64,000 nucleotides of DNA from Kitasatospora sp. CB01950 (GCF_001905465.1 NZ_LISX01000013.1:97482-161481); one strand, 5' to 3'; shown: positions 7,884 to 15,898, counted from the stretch's first letter. Notes: generated by a model from the sequence alone, not told the origin. A program made the numbers and translations.

Positions 7884-9170
7884 GTGACGACCCGTGAGCA
7901 GGCCATCGAGGCGGCCCACCAGTGGATCAACGGCGCCCGGCCCGAGGACCAGTGGCACCGGATCGGCGTGCACGAGTTCGACCTCGGCTGGGTACTGTGG
8001 CCGGTCCCCGGCGCCGAACCCGAGCAGCCCGTCGGCGAGCGCCGCGCACCCGCCGAGATCGGCACCGCCTGCGCCGTCGTCGACCGGGAGACCGGCGAAC
8101 TCACCCACTGGCCCTCGGTGCCCGTCGACGAGGTCGTCCAGCTCTACCGCGACAAGCTCGGCGCCGGCAGCCACGACCCGTCCCGCCCGCCGGTGGTCGG
8201 CCCCGGCAACTCCGTCGTCCTCACCTACCGCGACGCCGCCGGCGAACAGCAGAGCCTGTTCCAGCTCTCCGCGCCCGGCGAGGGCCACCCCGAGGTCCGC
8301 GCCTGGCGCACCCTCCAGCAGCAGGGCGTCCGCCCCCAGGACGTGCTGTCCGTCTACACCGACCTGCGGCCCTGCGAACTGCCCGGCGGCTACTGCGCGC
8401 CCGTGCTGCTCGCCGAACTCCCCGCCGCCACCTTCGACTACGGCCACGCCTACGGCCCGCGCTACGACCGCCGTGCCGCCGCCGTCCGCGCCCTCGCCGA
8501 CGCCACCGAGGACAGCTTCCGCCGCGCCGGCCGCCCCGCGCCGCCCCGGCCCAACCGGATCCCGTTCCCGCGCGCGGTGCCCGCCGCCGCCCCCGAGAGC
8601 GACAGCGCGCTGGGCGCCCGGCTGGCGGAGCAGTTCGGCACCGTCCACCGGCTCGCCGGCGACACCCCCGCCGCGCTGCCCGCCGCCACCGCCGCGACCC
8701 TCGCCGAGGCCGGACTGCCCGCCGACGTCCCCGCGTTCTTCCACCACCTGCCCGGTCTGCCCACCGTCGCCGACCACCTCGCCGCCACCGGCGGGGGCAC
8801 CCGCGCCCCCGAGCGGGCCCGCGCCCTGCTCGCCCAGTACCTGGTGCTCGGCGACGACGGCCACGCCCTGATCGCCGTCCAGTGCGGCGACGGCGGCACC
8901 GGCACCGGCGCGGGCCTCGGCCGGATCTGGGCCGTCGACCCCGACACCGGCACCGGCCGCTACCTCAACACCTCGCTCAACGCCCACCTCCGCTGCCTGT
9001 CCCTCCTCGCCGCCCGCCACCCCGCGCTCCGCGGCCTCGACCCGCAGCCCGCCGGCCTCGCCGTCGACGCCCTCCAGCGCGACCTGGCCGCCCTCGACCC
9101 CACGGTCTTCGGCGACCCCGAGAACTGGTGGGCCGTCATCGTGGAACAGCTGTGGGACGGGCTGCTCTGA
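7884..9170 (+). CDS. YrhB-like + deaminase-like + SUKH-4 immunity fusion protein
   Basis: 428 residues. The GTG at 7884 is chosen over an in-frame GTG at 7845 because GAAGGAG (7868-7874) sits 9 bases upstream and YrhB proteins begin at this helix. Residues 1-90 match the YrhB/Imm35 pattern (EFDLGWVLWPVPG, then CAVVDRETGEL). Residues ~100-200 look like a deaminase fold: HPE (H135, E137) followed by VYTDLRPC (C164) and C171, the set expected for zinc binding. Residues ~240-428 form a SUKH-4 domain (LAEQFGTVHRL, GRYLNTSLNAHLRCL, NWWAVIVEQLWD). The VLSVYTDLRPC stretch closely parallels VLSLYTEREPC in the toxin. It is the last gene of the cluster; its stop lies in a 13-bp palindrome shared with the convergent neighbour. 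It may be an immunity protein that mimics its toxin; activity of the deaminase part is unknown. Confidence 0.75.
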   Translation: MTTREQAIEAAHQWINGARPEDQWHRIGVHEFDLGWVLWPVPGAEPEQPVGERRAPAEIGTACAVVDRETGELTHWPSVPVDEVVQLYRDKLGAGSHDPSRPPVVGPGNSVVLTYRDAAGEQQSLFQLSAPGEGHPEVRAWRTLQQQGVRPQDVLSVYTDLRPCELPGGYCAPVLLAELPAATFDYGHAYGPRYDRRAAAVRALADATEDSFRRAGRPAPPRPNRIPFPRAVPAAAPESDSALGARLAEQFGTVHRLAGDTPAALPAATAATLAEAGLPADVPAFFHHLPGLPTVADHLAATGGGTRAPERARALLAQYLVLGDDGHALIAVQCGDGGTGTGAGLGRIWAVDPDTGTGRYLNTSLNAHLRCLSLLAARHPALRGLDPQPAGLAVDALQRDLAALDPTVFGDPENWWAVIVEQLWDGLL

Positions 9171-9180
9171 CGGGCCGTCA
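9168..9180. repeat. 13-bp stop-stop palindrome between convergent genes
   Basis: TGACGGGCCGTCA contains the TGA of the upstream plus-strand gene (9168-9170) and the TGA of the minus-strand gene (9178-9180). The same geometry recurs at 45925 and 49695. Confidence 0.8.
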
Positions 9181-9876
9181 GTAGCCCGGCGGGAGGCCCT
9201 CCAGCACCAGCGCGACGGCCTCCTCGACGGTGGCGACCTCGACGGTGTCGCCGCCCCTGCGGCTCCGGACCAGGAAGCTCCCGTCGTGCCGCGGCTCGAT
9301 GGATCCGCCGATCTTCCGGTGGTCCGGCGGCGGCGTGGCGGAGAACCACAGCATGTAGTGGCTGGTCACGGGTGCCAGTCGGCGCAGGCGGGGTTCGGCG
9401 AAGGCGGCCTCGAACATCGTCCGGAAGTTCGGCGGGTAGCGCCCGATCAGCCGGGTGTCGAAGTGGCCGAGCCGATGACGCCAGGCCAGCTCCACCCCGT
9501 CGAGGGGTTCGCGCTCGTGCGCGAACGCCCAGTCGTGGACGATCAGGAACGGTGCGACGCCCCGGACGGCCGCGAGGTCGGCGCCCGCCTGCCAGGCCGC
9601 CACGGCACGCACCGCCCCGGCGAGGTTCGGCGCGTGGCCGTTGGCGAGGGTCGCTCCGGCGCGCCGCAAGGAGACAGCGGGCCTCGCCCTGGACACCCAG
9701 GTGCGGATCCAGGCGCGGTCGCCGGTGCCTTGGTCGAGGAAATCGGCGCCGCTCTGGCTGAGCCGGTCCGGCGCGGGCAGCGTCAGGCCGAGGCCGGCGG
9801 CCGTCCGGTCGAGTTCGGCGCCGAAGGCGGCTGCGGCGGCTGCGGCGGCTGCCGGCTCGGCCGGTGTGTACGTCAC
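9178..9876 (-). CDS. DUF6193-like conserved protein
   Basis: 232 residues from a GTG. The pattern of the last two thirds (a WRH segment at EPLDGVELAWRH, then RLRRLAPVTSHYMLWFS, and a Gly-rich strand before VEEAVALVLEGLPPGY) resembles the DUF6193 proteins of actinomycetes, sometimes labelled natural-product biosynthesis proteins without a defined reaction. An Ala run sits near the N-terminus. A TACACT -10-like element at 9887-9892 lies just upstream of the start, suggesting a leaderless or near-leaderless transcript. It converges on the immunity fusion gene and shares no operon with it. The function is unknown. Confidence 0.6.
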   Translation of the reverse strand: MTYTPAEPAAAAAAAAAFGAELDRTAAGLGLTLPAPDRLSQSGADFLDQGTGDRAWIRTWVSRARPAVSLRRAGATLANGHAPNLAGAVRAVAAWQAGADLAAVRGVAPFLIVHDWAFAHEREPLDGVELAWRHRLGHFDTRLIGRYPPNFRTMFEAAFAEPRLRRLAPVTSHYMLWFSATPPPDHRKIGGSIEPRHDGSFLVRSRRGGDTVEVATVEEAVALVLEGLPPGY

Positions 9877-9950
9877 GGAGGGCAGTGTAGGGCTTCAACT
9901 GCCCACGCGGGACAGTCCGTCGGGGGGTCGGCAACCGGTCCCGGAGCGGG

Positions 9951-11324
9951 TCAGCAGCCTCCGCCGGTGGTGGAGCAGGAAGCCGCGGCGGAGGGTGCGC
10001 CGAGGGTGATCAACTGCGGCGCGGGGGCGCCGCAGCACTCGGCGGACTGCGGCTGGGCGGGGGCGTCGTAGAGGCCGGCTCCGCCGCAGACGCCGGTCTC
10101 GGGGAGGGTGAGTTCGACGCGGGCGGCGGCTTCGTGGTCGCCGGCGAGGGCGGCGGCGACGGAGCGGACCTGCTCGAAGCCGGTCATGGCGAGGAAGGTC
10201 GGGGCGCGGCCGTAGGACTTCGCGCCGACGAGGTAGACGTCCTTCTCGGGGTGGCCGAGCTCGGCGGCGCCGTGGGGGTAGACGGTGCCGCAGGAGTGCT
10301 GGTTGGGGTCGATCAGCGGGGCGAGGGCGGTCGGGGCCTGGAGGCGGTCGTCGAGGCCGAGGCGCAGTTCGGTGAGGAAGGACAGGTCCGGTCGAAGGCC
10401 CGTCAGGACGACGACCTGGTCCACGGGTTCGCTGCTGCGGCCGTCTTCGGCGACCAGGACGAGGCGGCCGTCGGCGGCGGGTTCGAGGGCGGTGGTGCGG
10501 AAACCGGTGAGGGCGGTGGCCCGGCCGTCCTCGACGGCGGCCCTGGCGCGCAGGCCGAGGGCGCCGCGGGCGGGGAGCTGGTCGGCGCTGCCGCCGCCGT
10601 AGGTGGAGCCGGTGATGCCCCGGCGCAGCACCCACACGGCGTGGGTGCCGGGTTCGGCCTCGGCGAGGTCGGCGAGTGCGGCCAGCGCGGTGAACGCGGA
10701 GGCGCCGGTGCCGACGACGGCGGTGCGCTTCCCCGCGTACCGGGCGCGGACGGCGGTGTCGTTCAGGTCCGGCATGCGGTAGGCGACGCGGCCGGCGGCG
10801 GCGCGTTCGCCGAGGGCCGGGAGGCCGTTCGCGCCGAGCGGGTTGGGGGTGGCCCAGGTGCCGGAGGCGTCGACGACGGCGCGCGCGAGGACGCGCTCCT
10901 CGGTGCCGTCGGGGTGCTCGACGTGGACGGTGAAGGGCTGCTCGTCGCGGCCCGCGTCGACGATGCGGTCGCGTCCGGCGCGGGCCACGCCGGTGACGCG
11001 GGAGTGGTAGCGGACCCGGTCGCCGAGGGCGTCGGCGAGCGGCTGGAGGTAGCGGCCGACCCAGTCGCCGCCGGTCGGACAGGCGGTCGGGTCGGGCCGG
11101 GTCCAGCCGGTGGGGGCGAGGAGCTTCTCGGCGGCGGGGTCGACGACCTCGGACCAGGTGGAGAACAGCGGCACGTGCGACCACTCGCGCACGGCGGTGG
11201 CCGCGGACGGTCCGGCTTCGAGGAGCAGCGGCTCGATGCCGCGCTCCAGCAGGTGAGCGGCGGCGGCCAGGCCGATCGGGCCGGCGCCGACGACGAGGAC
11301 GGGCAGGCCGGTGTCGGAGGTCAT
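9951..11324 (-). CDS. FAD-dependent oxidoreductase, ArsO-like, with Cys-rich tail
   Basis: 457 residues. The ATG at 11324 is preceded by AAGGGGAGAG, so it is preferred over an ATG 63 bases upstream. The N-terminal Rossmann FAD motif is GAGPIG (residues 13-18), followed by an LLEAG acidic end, and a second dinucleotide motif (VVGTGASAFTAL) marks an FMO-like NADPH site. The final ~45 residues hold seven cysteines, including CGG, CCG and a terminal SCSTTGGGC, unusual for this fold and suggestive of metal(loid) binding. It is divergent from arsR with TTCGACA operators between, matching ArsO/flavoenzyme genes of actinomycete arsenic loci. No arsenite permease, arsenate reductase or thioredoxin gene is adjacent, so the arsenic link rests on the ArsR partner and the tail. 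Confidence 0.8.
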   Translation of the reverse strand: MTSDTGLPVLVVGAGPIGLAAAAHLLERGIEPLLLEAGPSAATAVREWSHVPLFSTWSEVVDPAAEKLLAPTGWTRPDPTACPTGGDWVGRYLQPLADALGDRVRYHSRVTGVARAGRDRIVDAGRDEQPFTVHVEHPDGTEERVLARAVVDASGTWATPNPLGANGLPALGERAAAGRVAYRMPDLNDTAVRARYAGKRTAVVGTGASAFTALAALADLAEAEPGTHAVWVLRRGITGSTYGGGSADQLPARGALGLRARAAVEDGRATALTGFRTTALEPAADGRLVLVAEDGRSSEPVDQVVVLTGLRPDLSFLTELRLGLDDRLQAPTALAPLIDPNQHSCGTVYPHGAAELGHPEKDVYLVGAKSYGRAPTFLAMTGFEQVRSVAAALAGDHEAAARVELTLPETGVCGGAGLYDAPAQPQSAECCGAPAPQLITLGAPSAAASCSTTGGGC

Positions 11325-11380
11325 GGCGGATCTCTCCCCTTCGTGCCGGGCGGTGCGGCCCCGGGGCCGAGTCGCCTGAT

Positions 11381-11456
11381 TCGACACATGTCGATGTGCT
11401 GGTGCCTTCGACCTTGCCCACTGGTTCGACAGATGTCAATATTGATGCATGTCGAA
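11381..11456. promoter_or_regulatory. ArsR-type operators between arsR and the flavoenzyme gene
   Basis: Three copies of a half-site like TTCGACANATGTCAAT are visible: 11380-11395, 11425-11440, and inverted at 11441-11456. The first forms TCGAC-N4-GTCGA (11381-11394). The second and third form a large inverted repeat with outer arms TTCGACA/TGTCGAA (11425-11431, 11450-11456) around the perfect 10-mer TCAATATTGA (11436-11445). The last half-site overlaps the likely arsR start, so ArsR should repress both genes. Confidence 0.75.
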
Positions 11457-11853
11457 TTCAAGGGCCGAGCTGCCGATGGTCGGGCTGCCGGTGGTCGAGC
11501 TGCCGACGGCCGAGCTGCCGACGGCCGAGCCGGAGAGCGCGCCGTGCTGTCCGCCGCTGGTGTCGGCCGAGCTGTCCGAGGCGGACGCGGTGCGGATGGC
11601 GGCGATGTTCAAGGCGCTCGGCGACCCGGTGCGGTTGCGGCTGTTCTCGAAGGTCGCCTCGCACGAGGGCGGCGAGGCCTGCGTGTGCGACATCCAGGAC
11701 GTCGGCGTCTCCCAGCCCACCGTCTCCCACCACTTGAAGAAGCTGCGCGAGGCCGGCCTGCTCAGTTCGGAGCGACGTGGAACCTGGGTGTACTACCGGG
11801 TCGCCCCGTCCGTGCTCGCCGCGATGGCCGCCCTGCTCGACCTGAACCGCTGA
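11449..11853 (+). CDS. arsR: ArsR/SmtB-family metal(loid)-responsive repressor
   Basis: 134 residues if started at the ATG at 11449. The winged helix spans about residues 40-125: ALGDPVRLRLFSKVA, then ACVCDIQDV (the CVCD As(III)-binding motif on the alpha-3 helix), recognition helix SQPTVSHHLKKLREAGLL and wing GTWVYYRV. An extra CC pair (APCC, residues ~26-29) may add a ligand. The first ~25 residues are LPxxELPTAE repeats. There is no good ribosome binding site at 11449 and the operator overlaps it, so the transcript may be leaderless, or translation may begin at the ATG at 11476. It lies divergent to the Cys-tailed flavoenzyme. Confidence 0.9.
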   Translation: MSNSRAELPMVGLPVVELPTAELPTAEPESAPCCPPLVSAELSEADAVRMAAMFKALGDPVRLRLFSKVASHEGGEACVCDIQDVGVSQPTVSHHLKKLREAGLLSSERRGTWVYYRVAPSVLAAMAALLDLNR

Positions 11854-11860
11854 TACAGCG

Positions 11861-12496
11861 TCAACTCTGTTCTGCCGCAGGCGACTTCCGTGCGGTGGCG
11901 AGGTGCTTGCGGATGCGGTCGATCGCCCAGCCGGTGAGCGGCACGACCATCAGCGCACCGGTCGTGTCGTCGATCCAGATCGTCCAGCGCTGGTTGGCGG
12001 CGCCCGGGAGAGTGCCGAGTTGCGGGCCGACATGGCCGACCGGGTCGGTGGTGACGGTGACGGTCTGGCCGACGCGGAAGGAGGAGCCCAGGTTGCCGTC
12101 GACGGTGCCGGTGAGGGGCGGGCCGTCCAGGGCCTCCAGGGTGAGGCGCGGGTAGCTGGAGTTGTTGGCGTCGAACTCGGTGGTGACGCGGGTGACGCGG
12201 GCGTGCTGTTCCAGGCCGTGGTCGCGCAGCGCCCGGACGTCCAGCAGGTGGCCGTGGGCGATCAGCATGACGACGGCGAGGACGGCGAGGACGACCATCC
12301 AGCCGGTGGGGTCGTCCCGGTTGGACGACCAGGCGGCGAGGAGCAGGACCAGGGCGGTGATCAGTACGGCAGGGGCGACGAGCTGGAGGCTGAACCGGTA
12401 GGAGAACGCGGCCAGTTCACGTATCCCGAAGTACGCCGCCGCCCAGATCAGCGCCGCCAGCGCCACACTCCCGACCGCCCGCCCCGCTGTGCGCAT
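11861..12496 (-). CDS. DUF3592-like membrane protein
   Basis: 211 residues. The ATG at 12496 has GGGGAGG six bases upstream and is preferred over one 39 bases earlier. Three hydrophobic segments lie near the N-terminus (SVALAALIWAAAYFGI, LVAPAVLITALVLLLAAW, WMVVLAVLAVVMLIA). A soluble DUF3592-like beta domain follows, with the typical TRVTTEFD...LTLEALDG...VGQTVTVTTDP pattern. A weaker hydrophobic stretch occurs near the C-terminus (GALMVVPLTGWAI). It converges on arsR with a 7-bp gap. The function is unknown. Confidence 0.7.
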   Translation of the reverse strand: MRTAGRAVGSVALAALIWAAAYFGIRELAAFSYRFSLQLVAPAVLITALVLLLAAWSSNRDDPTGWMVVLAVLAVVMLIAHGHLLDVRALRDHGLEQHARVTRVTTEFDANNSSYPRLTLEALDGPPLTGTVDGNLGSSFRVGQTVTVTTDPVGHVGPQLGTLPGAANQRWTIWIDDTTGALMVVPLTGWAIDRIRKHLATARKSPAAEQS

Positions 12497-12729
12497 CGTC
12501 CGCCTCCCCGGTGTGTCCGCACCTGACGGGTCCACCGTACGCGGCGCGACCGGCGGTGCGACAGAAAGTTACAGGCGGGCCTGCGGGGGCGCGAAGGCCC
12601 CGGGCGACGGTAAGGGCGCAGGTCGGGGTGGGGGAGAAGACGTCAACGGCGGGCGGCGCGAGGGGAGTCGGCGATGTGTGCGGCCTGCCGCCGGAGGGCG
12701 GGCGGCCGCTACCATCGGCCGAGCCGCTA

Positions 12730-12743
12730 CGGGAGCGCTCCCA
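12730..12743. promoter_or_regulatory. CebR-like operator upstream of the GH6 cellulase gene
   Basis: CGGGAGCGCTCCCA contains the perfect 12-bp palindrome GGGAGCGCTCCC (12731-12742). It differs at one base from the 14-bp box TGGGAGCGCTCCCA bound by the cellobiose/cellotriose repressor CebR in Streptomyces. It lies about 90 bp before the GTG start. The rest of the 299-bp gap (12536-12834) shows no gene. Confidence 0.8.
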
Positions 12744-12834
12744 CGCTCCGTTCCCCGCTGCGGCGCAGGTCGGCCCGCCCCCGCCAGGGCGGGCGTCCAT
12801 CCTCTCCCACCCGAGAGCACCCCCGGAGGACACC

Positions 12835-14250
12835 GTGCACACCCCCGACCCCCGCCGGCGCAGCACCGTCCCACCGCGCCCCGCAGGCCGCCCCTCCCGG
12901 CGGGCGGCCGCGCTCGCGCTCGCCGCCACGACCGTCGCGCTCGGACTGGTCGTCGGCCTGAACGGTGGCGCCGACGCCGCCGTGCAGGGCAGCCTGCCCG
13001 CCGGCACCCAGTTCTACCGGGACCCGGCCTCGCAGGCCGTCAAGTGGGTGGCCGCCAACCCGGGCGACTCCCGGACGCCGGTGATCTCCAAGCGGATCGC
13101 CAGCCAGCCGCAGGGCATCTGGTTCAGCAACTACCGCCCCGCGACCGTCACTTCGGACGTTCGCGCGGTCACGGCGGCCGCCGAGCAGGCCGGACAGACC
13201 CCGGTGCTGGTCGCCTACGCGATCCCCAACCGGGACTGCGGCGGCGCGTCCGCCGGCGGCGCGCCCGACCTCGCCTCGTACGACGCCTGGGCCACCAAGT
13301 TCGCGGCAGGGCTGGGCAGTTCGCGCTCCATCGTGATCCTCGAACCGGACTCGATCGCGCTCACCACGTGCCTCGGTGCCCAGCAGCAGAGCGACCGCTT
13401 CGCCTCCCTGTCGCGCGCCGTCACCGCCATCCACGCCGCCGGCCCCAACGCCAAGGTGTACCTGGACGGCGGGCACTCCACCTGGAACTCCGCGAGCGAG
13501 CAGGCGAGCCGGCTGCGCAGCGCGGGCGTGCTGAACGCCGACGGCTTCTTCACCAACGTCTCCAACTTCAACGCCACCTCGGGCGAGACCGCGTTCGCCC
13601 GCAACGTGCTCTCCGCGCTCGGCAACCCCGGCAACCTGCACGCCGTCGTCGACACCAGCCGCAACGGCAACGGCCCCGCCGGCAGCACCTGGTGCGACCC
13701 GTCCGGGCGGGCCATCGGCAACTACCCGACGGCCAGCACCGGGGACAGCGCGATCGACGCCTTCCTGTGGATCAAGCCCCCGGGCGAGGCGGACGGCTGC
13801 GCGGCGACCGCCGGGACGTTCGTCCCCGACATCGCCTACCAGCTGGCGGCGAACGCACCCGACCCGAGCAGCCCGCCGAGCTCCCAGCCGCCGACGTCGC
13901 AGCCGCCGACGTCGCAGCCGCCGAGCGGTGGGGCGTCGTGCTCGGTCGCTTACCGGGCCAACTCGTGGAGCGGGGGCTTCACCGCCGACATCACGGTGAA
14001 GAACACCGGCAGCACCACCATCTCCGGCTGGAAGCTCGCCTGGACCTTCCCCGGCGACCAGAAGATCACCAGCGCCTGGAACGCCACCGTCGCCCAGAGC
14101 GGGGCCGCCGTCACCGCCACCGACCAGGGCTACAACGGGACCCTGGCGGCCGGCGCGTCCACCGCGTTCGGATTCCAGGGCACGTACGGCAGCAACAACA
14201 CCGCCCCGAGCGCGTTCACCGTGAACGGGTCGGCCTGCGCCACGTCCTGA
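12835..14250 (+). CDS. Secreted GH6 endoglucanase with C-terminal CBM2
   Basis: 471 residues from the GTG at 12835 (GGAGGA at 12825-12830, spacing tight). An arginine-rich n-region and hydrophobic core with a cut near residue 48 (GGADAA) form the signal peptide. The GH6 catalytic domain (~50-340) shows YAIPNRDCGG (D134), ILEPDSIA (D172), YLDGGHSTW, WCDPSGRAIG and LWIKPPGEADGC, the active-site tunnel residues of the family. A Ser/Pro/Thr/Gln linker (~345-362) joins a cellulose-binding CBM2 (~365-471) with a Cys near each end and the Trp residues NSW, GWKLAW and SAW. It hydrolyses beta-1,4-glucan outside the cell. The upstream CebR-like box predicts repression without cello-oligosaccharides. 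Confidence 0.95.
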   Translation: MHTPDPRRRSTVPPRPAGRPSRRAAALALAATTVALGLVVGLNGGADAAVQGSLPAGTQFYRDPASQAVKWVAANPGDSRTPVISKRIASQPQGIWFSNYRPATVTSDVRAVTAAAEQAGQTPVLVAYAIPNRDCGGASAGGAPDLASYDAWATKFAAGLGSSRSIVILEPDSIALTTCLGAQQQSDRFASLSRAVTAIHAAGPNAKVYLDGGHSTWNSASEQASRLRSAGVLNADGFFTNVSNFNATSGETAFARNVLSALGNPGNLHAVVDTSRNGNGPAGSTWCDPSGRAIGNYPTASTGDSAIDAFLWIKPPGEADGCAATAGTFVPDIAYQLAANAPDPSSPPSSQPPTSQPPTSQPPSGGASCSVAYRANSWSGGFTADITVKNTGSTTISGWKLAWTFPGDQKITSAWNATVAQSGAAVTATDQGYNGTLAAGASTAFGFQGTYGSNNTAPSAFTVNGSACATS

Positions 14251-14310
14251 CCCGCCCCTCCCCGGTCCCGTCGCCCCCAACCGGTGGGGCGGCGGGGCGA
14301 ACCACGTTGC

Positions 14311-14697
14311 TCAGGGCCGGAGTTGAACGGCCATCACCATCACATAGCCGACCAGCAGCCCGAACAGGCACACCGCCGTCACGTACCGCGGCGTGAACGG
14401 CAGCCCCGCGAGCGACGGGTACAGCAGCACCGCGGCACCCGCCGCCAGGTCCGCCAGGTACAGGCCGTCCGGCGGGACGATGCCGGTGCTGTGAGCGGCC
14501 CAGCCGGTGGCGATCAGGAACCCCGTCAGCAGGGTGAACCCGGACAGCAGCCCCGAGCCGATCGCGCCCAGCGCGGGATGCGGATCCGGGGGCGGCTCGC
14601 CCTCCGGCGTCCTCGGGCGCATTCGGTGCGCCATCGCGAGCGCGCCGACGGCGAGCGTCATCGCGGACAGTGCGCCGAGCAGCGGAGAGGGATTCAT
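14311..14697 (-). CDS. Small four-helix membrane protein
   Basis: 128 residues with a strong AGGAGG site. Four hydrophobic segments alternate with short loops: LLGALSAMTLAVGALAMA, LLSGFTLLTGFLIATGW, LADLAAGAAVLLYPSLAG and YVTAVCLFGLLVGYVMVM. I do not recognise a family. The start overlaps the stop of the upstream proline-rich anchored protein (ATGA), so the two are translationally coupled and probably work together. Confidence 0.65.
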   Translation of the reverse strand: MNPSPLLGALSAMTLAVGALAMAHRMRPRTPEGEPPPDPHPALGAIGSGLLSGFTLLTGFLIATGWAAHSTGIVPPDGLYLADLAAGAAVLLYPSLAGLPFTPRYVTAVCLFGLLVGYVMVMAVQLRP

Positions 14698-15158
14698 CGG
14701 CTCCTCCTGGAGAACACGAGATGCTGCCCGGCCAACGCGGCGAGCGCCGCCGGCAGCAGGACGGTGAGCAGCAGCACGGTCGCCCACACCGACGGCTCGA
14801 TCGCCGCCGAGTGCACCGGCACGGCCGCTGTCGGCGGCGCGGCGGCGACGGTCGTCGGGACGGCGGGGGCGGGACGCGAGGGCTCCGGCGGGGGCGCGGC
14901 GGCGGCTGGGGCGGGTGCGTGCGAGGCCGCCTTCCGTGCCGGAGGCGGGGAATGACGCGGCGAGGCGACGGCCGGCGGCGCCGGGGCGGCTGCCGACGGG
15001 GTCGCGGACGGCGTCGGTGTGGGTGCCGGGGACGGGGCCGGGGTCGGGGTCGGCGGGGGCGTGGGTGACGGGCTGGGCGAGGGGCTCGGGCAGTGGGAGT
15101 GCGGTGGCGGCCACGGTGGGTGCGGGAACGGCGGGAACGCGCTTGGGGCAGGGTCCAT
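14694..15158 (-). CDS. Pro/Ser/Thr/Ala-rich stalk protein with C-terminal membrane anchor
   Basis: 154 residues; the ATG at 15158 has GGAGGA seven bases upstream. Residues ~5-110 are almost entirely Pro, Ser, Thr and Ala, like a wall-spanning stalk, with no folded domain. The C-terminus has a single transmembrane helix (ATVLLLTVLLPAALAALAG) and a basic end (SRRSR), which suggests a tail-anchored or stop-transfer topology. No clear signal peptide is visible. It is coupled by ATGA to the four-helix membrane protein. The function is unknown. Confidence 0.55.
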   Translation of the reverse strand: MDPAPSAFPPFPHPPWPPPHSHCPSPSPSPSPTPPPTPTPAPSPAPTPTPSATPSAAAPAPPAVASPRHSPPPARKAASHAPAPAAAAPPPEPSRPAPAVPTTVAAAPPTAAVPVHSAAIEPSVWATVLLLTVLLPAALAALAGQHLVFSRRSR

Positions 15159-15382
15159 TGCCCGATCCTCCGGCCCTCGCCACCCGGCCCGACACCCGTC
15201 CCCGCCCAAACCCCACGAGGCGGTGAACCACCCACCGCCCGAGCCGGAATACCCGCACGAGGCCGGGGCGTCAGTTCGATGCGACCCCGCCCACGCGGAG
15301 GATCGCCTCCGGCATCAACCGCGCCGCCGGCGTCTTCTACGACTCGCAGGTCCGCGGGCGTCCAAGTCGGTATCGTCGCCGT

Positions 15383-15898
15383 ATGCCTGAACTCATCGCG
15401 CCCACCACCCGCTTGCACTCCGCCTGGCTCGACGCGCATGCCGAGTGGGGTCCCGGCCTCCACGAGGACGGATTCGGGCTGGGGCCGTCGGACGAGGTCG
15501 ACTCGCCGGACGGGTTCGCGGCCTGGGTGGCGCTGCTGGCCGAGGAGTCGGGTGCGGAAGCGGTCGCGACCGATCAGGGCTGTACGTACCGATGGATCGT
15601 CGAGGGCGACCGGGTGCACGGCGGGATCGCGCTGCGGCACGGGCTCAATGACCACGTGCTGCAGTCCGGCCACATCGGCTACGGCATCCGGCCGTCCTCC
15701 CGCGGACGCGGACTGGCCACCTGGGCACTGGGCCGGATACTCGACGAGGCGCGGGTGCTCGGTCTGGACCAGGTGCTGATCGTCTGCGAAGTCGACAACC
15801 TCGCCTCGGTGAAGACGATCGAGCACCACAGCGGCGTCCTCGAAGGCGTACAGGACACCGAACACGGCCTTCTGCGGCGCTACTGGATCAAGCTCTAG
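15383..15898 (+). CDS. GNAT-family N-acetyltransferase
   Basis: 171 residues. The fold is recognisable from the GGIALRH strand and the acetyl-CoA pyrophosphate-binding loop at IRPSSRGRGLATWALGRIL, followed by the VLIVCEVDNLASVKTIEHHSGVLEG strand-helix pair typical of RimJ/RimL-like enzymes. The acceptor substrate cannot be read from the sequence. The start lacks a strong ribosome binding site; a TATCGT element about 10 bases upstream suggests a leaderless transcript. It is monocistronic. Confidence 0.85.
   Translation: MPELIAPTTRLHSAWLDAHAEWGPGLHEDGFGLGPSDEVDSPDGFAAWVALLAEESGAEAVATDQGCTYRWIVEGDRVHGGIALRHGLNDHVLQSGHIGYGIRPSSRGRGLATWALGRILDEARVLGLDQVLIVCEVDNLASVKTIEHHSGVLEGVQDTEHGLLRRYWIKL

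Noticed and set aside
9951..11853. Complete arsenic resistance operon
   Set aside because: No ArsB/Acr3 permease, arsenate reductase or thioredoxin gene is seen; only the regulator and a flavoenzyme.
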